Assembly: GCA_016702305.1 (NCBI GenBank)
Contig: JADJEH010000001.1
Coordinates: forward strand, 248,001-312,000
Source of the DNA: a bacterium
Lineage (GTDB): Bacteria > Electryoneota > RPQS01
Direction of reading: 5' to 3'
DNA length: 64,000 bases
Positions 58,501 through 64,000 of the stretch are shown here, one piece after another. The notes beneath the pieces were generated by a model. The model did not search any database and was not told the origin of the DNA. It worked only from the letters and a program-made list of their open reading frames with translations. The position numbers were made by a program, and so were the translations under genes. Numbering within the stretch: the stretch's first letter is position 1; every line of letters begins with the position of its first letter.

Positions 58501-59421
58501 TTCGCGTTTCCACTCTACGATCGTGTGTTCACGACCTACGGTGCCTGCACAAACGGCTTTCTCAGCTTCTGGTCCCAGGCGCGCAACTACGTCAACGATC
58601 CACTCGCACTGGCGCGCGATCCCTATTTTACTCTTGCGCCATTCTGGACAGACCTCTATCCTGCGTCCGGCGGTCAGGTTTGGGAGTACTATGATTTCAC
58701 CAATGACCGCTTCATCGTGCAGTGGAATGACATCGTACCCTACGGCTTCCTGCCGTGGGAGACGCTGACCTTTCAGTCCGTCCTGTATCGCAACGGAAAC
58801 GTGGACTTCGTCTACGAGCACATGTACGCGCATGCGCAACTGAGAACTGTCGGTATAAAAGGCGGATTTCCCGACGATTTTCTGCAACTGTCTTACAACG
58901 GTCTACTGGTGGACAGCCTGATGACCTTGCGCATCGTACGCGCTGACACCGCCGCCGCGTCGCTGCAAATTCTCGCGGGACATCAAGGCGTGGTTGCGCC
59001 CTCGGCAACTGCAGCCGTCGAACTGCGCATTACCAACAACTCCGCCGAGCAAGGTCTGCTGCAACTGCCGTTCTATCTTGAGTCTTCGGCGCCCGACGGC
59101 GGTGGCGTCGAATTGCAGGTTTCCATGCAAGCCGGGATTCCGTTTGATCCGCAAACTGTCTTGCGGTTTACAAACGACGAACTCAAATTCTATTGGCGGC
59201 GGCATCCCTCCGACAGCTATGCTCTGTGGAATGCCCTGCCCGGCGACACCCTGTTTACACCTGTAATCCCGGCGCTTTCAGACACTCACGTCACAATCAC
59301 GCTGCCGACCGATGCCGTGCGCTTTTTCGTTGTCACCCTCGCCGGTGCTCCCGCGCCCGTCTACCAAACCGGAATCGCCGGACAGCCCAACTCAAAGATT
59401 CTCGCCACACCCTTGCGCTGA
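55528..59421 (+). CDS. Secreted subtilisin-like (S8) protease with C-terminal beta modules
   Basis: A 1297-residue exported serine protease. The signal peptide ends near residue 35 (MTLSLACWSLAAPWVLAG), and a propeptide of about 120 residues follows. The triad is complete: Asp193 (NFDSGVNGSHPGL), His236 (DGHGTLTMG) and Ser417 (SSGTSFSAPLAAG), with oxyanion Asn337 (WSAGNEGP). Two carboxypeptidase-regulatory-like beta domains cover about 490-650 (VRGSVRDPFGAPLAASLQLV; LTGNVIDCRGLPANGAFVSL). Then come two copies of a NIDO-like module (PFPVRFYGTDYQRLYVNTNG with FPFWDDL; LPFAFPLYDRVFTTYGACTN with APFWTDL). An ASPM/HYDIN-like beta segment lies between them. No T9SS tail is evident. The carboxypeptidase gene starts nine bases later. 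Confidence 0.92.
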   Translation: MRTKRMNVLRMTLLRRLGMTLSLACWSLAAPWVLAGPVAPGELFLVVLRTDSASIPSLRAQSGRGLSVRSTHKLALDAARDYAAQSQPKLLSRLADLEATGKLNIERRFWVANVIAVRCRADLLPLLESWPEVLRVVPNGMIATLPSVEPIREDQGRDPLDDIGASAALTEIRAPEAWALGLTGVGVLLANFDSGVNGSHPGLSPRWRGNQGYPAAQCWFDLVEPITQTPGDNDGHGTLTMGLQCGMFNGDTVGVAWNAQFISAAVAEGGLTLMNALEAFEWVIDPDGNPATFEDMPRVLSNSWGSSGGQDLCNSVLLPALDLCEAAGMAIVWSAGNEGPASGTLRSPAVRADNPVSGFAVGGWDGTLDSVWISSSRGPTPCTADSILRIKPELVAPSRDVRSTYLGTGFATSSGTSFSAPLAAGTLALMIEANPLLPPDSLLELLMLTAVDVAEPGLDNNSGYGRVDALMACQAALTGLGWVRGSVRDPFGAPLAASLQLVDHPHRTQTDALGEFALAHPAWTPITLQVVATGYQPQTIVTSVSPQGTTYLDLVLQPTQQGILTGNVIDCRGLPANGAFVSLLGEMISPTLTDANGRFLLTLNPGTYVVACSSATCDQTTIPDVQIIAGAITDIEIILPLNPAFLCSDADPFGYYMCDNNDPGGPTTTYLSVDPALGGRGVIHNLADDGTTSLALPFPVRFYGTDYQRLYVNTNGILSFLRSATAFNNLALPYNLTPALFPFWDDLSDNLGGNILSDYDPAQGTYTVEWANVPYYVNVPPPLDSLSFQVVFYDPAVRPSTSGNSVIEFRYGNVPLNSGATIGIDRAAGGGFVRYGYNGQWETHAVPVGQNVTVRVADDAPQAGVPSLSIEPGYLDLALAPGQSLDTVIFVRNLGSAPLAYSAHTSPPASQHVIYPLIEPTPLDWPKGMGPARVEGHDAPLLNWTPDTNGYAWGNSRTDTSIHYSFFDISGIGNNLELTRDDTISLPRPLPFAFPLYDRVFTTYGACTNGFLSFWSQARNYVNDPLALARDPYFTLAPFWTDLYPASGGQVWEYYDFTNDRFIVQWNDIVPYGFLPWETLTFQSVLYRNGNVDFVYEHMYAHAQLRTVGIKGGFPDDFLQLSYNGLLVDSLMTLRIVRADTAAASLQILAGHQGVVAPSATAAVELRITNNSAEQGLLQLPFYLESSAPDGGGVELQVSMQAGIPFDPQTVLRFTNDELKFYWRRHPSDSYALWNALPGDTLFTPVIPALSDTHVTITLPTDAVRFFVVTLAGAPAPVYQTGIAGQPNSKILATPLR

Positions 59422-59430
59422 TTTGCTTCC

Positions 59431-62400
59431 ATGAGGTCCCGTATGTACGCCCTGTTTGTTGCTTTCTTGTTCTGTGCTTTGGCTTCGGTATCTCTCGCCG
59501 ATGTCGTGCATCATTCTCTGCTTCGGGTCTACGGCAAAACCGAGGCCCACGAGAAGGCCTTGCTCCGCGACGACCGCTTCGACGTGCTGCCGCCCGATGA
59601 TCAACCGGGCCAACTCATCGCTGCGCTTCCCGAAGATTTTGCCCGCCTGAGCGCCGACGACTACCACTGGGACCTTATCCACCAGGACCTTGAAGAATAC
59701 TACGCGCGCCGCGCCCGCGATGGCGGTGCGCTTGACCTGATGGGCGGTTTCAAAACACACAGTGAAATCCTCGCCGCGATGGATACGATCCACGCCAATC
59801 ATCCCGGAATTACCACGGCGCGCTTCGTCGTCGGCACCACTATCGAGGGCCGCGACATCCACGCCATCAAAATCAGTGATAACCCCGATGTGGATGAAAA
59901 CGAGATTGAGCTGCTCTATAACTCGCTGATTCATGCCCGTGAGCCCGGGGCCATGGAAGTGCTTTTTCTTTTCATGGAAACGCTGACTGAACAGTACGGT
60001 GTGGACGCCGCAGTCACCGATCTGGTGGATAACCGTGAGTTCTACTTCATCCCGTGCATGAACGTGGACGGCTATCTCTACAACCAACAGACCAATCCTA
60101 ACGGCGGCGGCATGTGGCGTAAGAATCGCCGCAGCAACGCCGACGGCAGCGTGGGCGTGGACCTCAATCGTAATTGGGGCTACAATTGGGGATACGACAA
60201 CAACGGCTCGTCACCCACACCTTCGTCGCTGACCTACCGCGGCACCGGCCCGTTTTCCGAACCCGAGACGGCGAGTATCCGCGACTTCATTAATTCACGC
60301 GAGTTCATCGTCGCGATGAACTATCATACGTACTCGAACCTCATTCTCTATCCGTGGGGAGTGTCGTCATGGCAGGGCGGTTTCACGCCAGAGGACGGCA
60401 CCTTCCAGCTGATGGCGGATTCAATGCAATTCCTGATCGAACAGGTCAATGGCGCCACCTATACGATCGGTCCGCCGTGGCAAATCCTCTACGATGTCAA
60501 CGGCGATTGCAACGATTGGTGCTACGGCGAGCAAACAAGCAAAGGCCGTATCTTCAGTTTTACAACCGAAGTCGGCGGTGATTTCGACGGCTTCTGGCCC
60601 GAGCCGAATCGCATTCAACCGCTCGCCGAAGAAAATCTCCCCGCGAATTTCTTCGTTGCGCGCTACGCGCAGTTCCTTGTCCCGCCGGATTTTCAAGTTC
60701 GCCGCGTGACCCAATGGCAAACAGAACAGAATGGAAATGGCGACGGCACGGTGGATCCCGGTGAACAGGTTGCGCTGGAAATCTATCTGCGCAACACGGG
60801 CTTTCAAGACCTCACTGGAATAACGGGTACGTTCACTACGACTACACCAAACGTGTCCGTCATCGCGGGAACGGCGTCATGGGGGAGTTTGGCGCATCAA
60901 GACTCCGCCGCCAACAGTTCGGCGCTGGTCCTCGCCGTCGGCGCGGGCTTCAACGCACCCGGAGCAGTCGTGGGCAATCTGCATGTCACGTCCACCGAAG
61001 GGCTCGACACTAATTTCGCGATCACAGCCGTCGTTGGCAGACCGGTGTTCTTCGACAATCTGGAAGGTGGTGGTGCGGGTTGGACGCATACGGGTGATCA
61101 GGACCAGTGGCATGTCTCTGCACGTCGCGCGGAGTCGCCCACACACTCGTGGTATTGCGGCCTTGAGGCTGCCGGGCAGTATAGCTCGAACCAAAACGCC
61201 GTGCTGATTTCACCACCGATCCTGCTCGGTAATAACTCAGTCTTAACTTTCTCGCACTTCTATCAACTCGAATCCGGCGCGGACTTCGGATTTGTAGAAA
61301 TTGATGCGGGAAATGGCGCACAAATGGTCGCAGGTCCCTATTCTGGTGCTACCGGAACGTGGCAGACGGTTAGCGTGCCGCTTTCGCAGTTCGCGGCAGG
61401 CAGTACCATTCATGTGCGCTTCCGCCAGACCAGTGACGGTTCCCTGGTTCAAGAAGGCTGGTACCTGGATGACATCTTCATCGGTCCGTCGCCTGAAATT
61501 GCCATTGAACCTACGGCCATCGCCGCTGACGTTGATACGTTCGGCACGTCCAATGAACCGCTCACCGTCTCAAACAACGGTGGTTCCGACCTTGTCTACT
61601 CGGTGGTCTTCCAGCAGCCGCAAGACAGCACAGATCGCGGCGGACCGGATGCCGCCGGCTACATCTGGCAGGATTCGCAGGACGAATGTCCGCCTGTCTA
61701 TTCGTGGCTGCCCATCAGTACCCTCGGCACCCAGCTAACGTGGCTGGATGGCGAAGGGGACCAAACGCGCGGACCGTTCACGCTGCCGTTCAGTTTCCCG
61801 TTCTACGGCCAAATGTACTCGCAGATGTTTGTAAGCGGCAACGGCTGGATCAGCTTCACCGATGAGTTCAATGAACTTGCCATCAATGAACGGCTGCCAT
61901 CCGTTAATGCCGCGGCTGCCGCCATCTTCGCATGGTGGGACGATCTCAAACCCCAACTCGCCGGAACAAACGTCCGCTATTGGGACAACGGCAGCGATTC
62001 CGCAGCCGTGCACTTCGAAAACGTCCGCGCTGGAACTACGCCTAATCAGGGAACGTACAACTTCCAAATCCTGTTGACCGCGCGTGGAGAAGCCCGCGTC
62101 ATGTACGGAAACATGGGTACGATCCGGTTGGCCAGTGCCACGGTAGGCATTCAAAATCCGGATAAGAACATTGGTCTCACGGTGCTCCACAATCAAACCG
62201 GCGTGGCGAATTTCGAGGCCCGCCGCTTTGCGCTTGGACCGCGCTGGGTTTCCGTATTGCCGCTGAATGGTGTGATTGCCCCGGGCGAACGGGACACGCT
62301 GTTCCTGAGTCTTCTGGGCCGCGAGCTATGCGGCGATCCCAGCTCCGCAACATTGTTGATTCGATCTAATGACGTCAACACACCGGAGCTCACCGTGCCG

Positions 62401-62640
62401 ATCACCGCCACTCCCGCCGCGGCATTGGCGGCGCCGACCGCCTTTACGGTCTACCCGGACGGCAACGACCTCGTCTTTCAATGGAACGCCGTCCCCGGTG
62501 CTTCGCGCTATTATGTCGAGTACCTTTTCGAGATGGGCGGATTGCCAACAATTGTCGGTATGCCGACTACTAATTCGTTCACGCACGTGAATGCTCTGAA
62601 TCTCAGCACGGGCTTCTACCAAGTTCGCGCGTTGCCGTAA
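59431..62640 (+). CDS. Secreted M14 zinc carboxypeptidase with C-terminal beta modules
   Basis: A 1069-residue exported metallopeptidase. The start may be ATG 59431 or ATG 59443; GAGG (59433-59436) is well placed for the second. After the signal peptide (ALFVAFLFCALASVSLADV) the M14 domain has zinc ligands His168 and Glu171 (SLIHAREPGAMEVLF) and His299 (AMNYHTYSN). The substrate-binding Arg is in VDLNRNWGYNWG, and the catalytic Glu380 is in FTTEVGGDFDGFWP. A CARDB-like domain follows, then a MAM/immune-inhibitor-A-like domain (FDNLEGGGAGWTHTGDQDQW). A NIDO-like module (LPFSFPFYGQMYSQMFVSGN, FAWWDDL) and a final FN3-like domain come last. The NIDO-like module is shared with the S8 protease upstream. 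Confidence 0.92.
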   Translation: MRSRMYALFVAFLFCALASVSLADVVHHSLLRVYGKTEAHEKALLRDDRFDVLPPDDQPGQLIAALPEDFARLSADDYHWDLIHQDLEEYYARRARDGGALDLMGGFKTHSEILAAMDTIHANHPGITTARFVVGTTIEGRDIHAIKISDNPDVDENEIELLYNSLIHAREPGAMEVLFLFMETLTEQYGVDAAVTDLVDNREFYFIPCMNVDGYLYNQQTNPNGGGMWRKNRRSNADGSVGVDLNRNWGYNWGYDNNGSSPTPSSLTYRGTGPFSEPETASIRDFINSREFIVAMNYHTYSNLILYPWGVSSWQGGFTPEDGTFQLMADSMQFLIEQVNGATYTIGPPWQILYDVNGDCNDWCYGEQTSKGRIFSFTTEVGGDFDGFWPEPNRIQPLAEENLPANFFVARYAQFLVPPDFQVRRVTQWQTEQNGNGDGTVDPGEQVALEIYLRNTGFQDLTGITGTFTTTTPNVSVIAGTASWGSLAHQDSAANSSALVLAVGAGFNAPGAVVGNLHVTSTEGLDTNFAITAVVGRPVFFDNLEGGGAGWTHTGDQDQWHVSARRAESPTHSWYCGLEAAGQYSSNQNAVLISPPILLGNNSVLTFSHFYQLESGADFGFVEIDAGNGAQMVAGPYSGATGTWQTVSVPLSQFAAGSTIHVRFRQTSDGSLVQEGWYLDDIFIGPSPEIAIEPTAIAADVDTFGTSNEPLTVSNNGGSDLVYSVVFQQPQDSTDRGGPDAAGYIWQDSQDECPPVYSWLPISTLGTQLTWLDGEGDQTRGPFTLPFSFPFYGQMYSQMFVSGNGWISFTDEFNELAINERLPSVNAAAAAIFAWWDDLKPQLAGTNVRYWDNGSDSAAVHFENVRAGTTPNQGTYNFQILLTARGEARVMYGNMGTIRLASATVGIQNPDKNIGLTVLHNQTGVANFEARRFALGPRWVSVLPLNGVIAPGERDTLFLSLLGRELCGDPSSATLLIRSNDVNTPELTVPITATPAAALAAPTAFTVYPDGNDLVFQWNAVPGASRYYVEYLFEMGGLPTIVGMPTTNSFTHVNALNLSTGFYQVRALP

Positions 62641-62655
62641 GGAGTTCTCTTGTCC

Positions 62656-64000
62656 ATGCTTCCGCGGAGCGTCGGGCGTTGTGCCCTATTGCTCCTCCTC
62701 GTGCTTGCTGTCGCCTCCGTGGCCGCGACGCGCCGTCCGGCCTATGCGCCGCATGCGATGATTGCATCCGCTGATTCACACGCCACACGTGCCGGTCTGC
62801 GCATTCTCGAGCAAGGCGGCAACGCCGTAGATGCAGCTTGTGCCGTGGCGATGGCCCTCGGCGTCACCGAAGGCTATTCGAGCGGCATCGGCGGCGGCTG
62901 CTTCATCCTGCTGCACATGGCAGATGGACGTGAAGTCGCGATTGACGGACGCGAGGTTGCACCCGCCAAGTCGTCGCGGTTGATGTTCGTCCCGAAGAAA
63001 TCCGGCGATCGAACAGACCTTTCGCTATATTCACCCCTCGCCGCAGGCGTGCCGGGTGAAGTGGCGGCCTTTGACTTGGCTGTGCGTGACTACGGCACGA
63101 TGCCGTTTGCTGAATTACTCGAACCGGCGCGCGCACTGGCTGACACCGGGTTTACGGTAGATGACTATTACGCATCGGTCATCACCGCCTACGCCAAAGA
63201 ACTGTCCGCCGATCCCGGCTCGCGATCGGTCTATTTTGATGCGCAGGGCAAACCGCTCGCTTCCGGTGCCCGCCTGATTCAATCGGATCTGGCCGCGACC
63301 TTTGCGCGGATGCAGGCCGATGGCGCGCGCGATTTCTATGCCGGCGAGACGGCCCGCAGGATCGCCGAGTTCATGCGCGGCAACGGCGGCATTATCTCAC
63401 CGGCCGATCTCGCGTCCTACACGCCGCTGGCGCTGGAACCCGTGCGCGGGAACTATCGCGGTTACGACGTCATCTCGATGCCGCCGCCCAGCTCCGGTGG
63501 AATCCATCTCATTCAGATTTTGAATCTGCTTGAAGATTTTCCGCTCAACTATCTCGGTGCCGGTTCGTCTGAGTCGCTGCATCTGTTGGCCGAGTGTATG
63601 AATCTGGCCTTTGCTGACCGCGTCGAATTCTTAGGCGACCCGGCGTTCACGCCTGTTCCCACGGCCGCATTGACCCACAAAGCCTATGCCGACACGTTGC
63701 GCAAGAAAATCTCCCGCACGCGCCATCTGTCTGAACCGGAACCCGGTGACCCGTGGGAGTTCCTCTCACACATTGATCATCACACCACCCACTTCTGTGT
63801 GGTGGATGAAATGGGCAACGCCGCCTCCGTTACGGCCACGGTCAACACACCCTTTGCCACTTGTATCACCGTCCCCGGTACGGGCATCCTGCTTAACAAC
63901 GAAATGGACGATTTCGTGACTGAACCCGGCAAACCGAATTTTTTCGGGCTCGTCGGCAAGGCAGTAAATGAAATTGAGCCGGGCAAGAAGCCGCTGTCGT
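62656..64000 (+). CDS. ggt: Gamma-glutamyltranspeptidase, 3' end outside window
   Basis: An exported Ntn-hydrolase cleaving gamma-glutamyl bonds, such as those in glutathione or poly-gamma-glutamate. AAGGAG (62639-62644) lies five bases before an in-frame TTG at 62650 and eleven before ATG 62656; either could be the start. After a signal peptide (CALLLLLVLAVASVAATRRP) come LEQGGNAVDAACAVAMALGV, SSGIGGGCFILLHMADGREV and MPPPSSGGIHLIQILNLLED. The autoprocessing site with nucleophile Thr377 is in HHTTHFCVVDEMGNAASVTA. The frame stays open to base 64000, and the last visible part is the small subunit. It is 15 bases downstream of the carboxypeptidase, so all three are one operon. Confidence 0.93.
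   Translation, partial: MLPRSVGRCALLLLLVLAVASVAATRRPAYAPHAMIASADSHATRAGLRILEQGGNAVDAACAVAMALGVTEGYSSGIGGGCFILLHMADGREVAIDGREVAPAKSSRLMFVPKKSGDRTDLSLYSPLAAGVPGEVAAFDLAVRDYGTMPFAELLEPARALADTGFTVDDYYASVITAYAKELSADPGSRSVYFDAQGKPLASGARLIQSDLAATFARMQADGARDFYAGETARRIAEFMRGNGGIISPADLASYTPLALEPVRGNYRGYDVISMPPPSSGGIHLIQILNLLEDFPLNYLGAGSSESLHLLAECMNLAFADRVEFLGDPAFTPVPTAALTHKAYADTLRKKISRTRHLSEPEPGDPWEFLSHIDHHTTHFCVVDEMGNAASVTATVNTPFATCITVPGTGILLNNEMDDFVTEPGKPNFFGLVGKAVNEIEPGKKPLS

Overview
The window comes from a flagellated Gram-negative bacterium. Lipopolysaccharide genes (lpxH, two LptF/LptG permeases), a TolC channel, a beta-barrel protein and a lipoprotein show the outer membrane. Large multi-module secreted proteases, PEGA and DUF3566 membrane proteins and a PorV/DUF5723-like barrel suggest an uncultured member of the FCB superphylum or a neighbouring candidate phylum. 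That placement is inference; no ribosomal RNA gene is present.

Bases 1-22,500 (+) are a late flagellar locus. flgK (5' end cut by the window) and flgL lead directly into a glycosylation island: gmd, a tandem GT4 enzyme, a GT2-TPR enzyme, a GT9-GT2-GT fusion, a Maf-like DUF115 protein, a CgeB-like transferase, a second GT9 and an unknown 211-residue protein. Two sigma-28-type promoters follow. The first should drive merR, flagellin 1, a FliT-like gene and an asparagine-synthase-type amidotransferase. The second should drive flagellin 2, fliD, fliS and a FlgM-like anti-sigma gene, ending at strong terminators. Hook-filament junction, cap, filament, chaperones, anti-sigma factor and filament-decorating enzymes are thus made together.

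Bases 22,500-28,000 (+) hold a signalling block: a three-receiver hybrid protein with an RsbW-like ATPase, PAS and an altered histidine box, then a lone receiver, a receiver-PAS-histidine kinase and a PAP2 phosphatase.

Bases 28,000-38,800 hold envelope genes: a small secreted protein, a small membrane protein, lpxH, a class A penicillin-binding protein, a coiled-coil membrane protein, LptF/G, two tRNA-Ser genes, a decayed nucleotidyltransferase/antitoxin-like pair, PEGA and DUF3566 proteins, gltX and a second LptF/G. From about 25.7 to 34.8 kb nearly every gene carries one to four single-base frameshifts, and one tRNA has two extra bases. This looks like a low-accuracy stretch of assembly rather than biology, so I annotate full spans through the frameshifts.

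Bases 38,800-51,300 (-) are one long co-directional, mostly overlapping run: polyprenyl diphosphate synthase, PTS IIC, IID, HPr, enzyme I, a phosphoglucose/phosphomannose isomerase, a sugar nucleotidyltransferase, metK, ahcY, a lipoprotein and a beta-barrel protein. A second minus-strand run (51,499-55,384) encodes a TPR protein, a CCA-adding enzyme and a TolC protein.

Bases 55,528-64,000 (+) are a secreted protein-degradation operon: an S8 protease, an M14 carboxypeptidase sharing a repeated C-terminal module with it, and gamma-glutamyltranspeptidase, which runs off the window.
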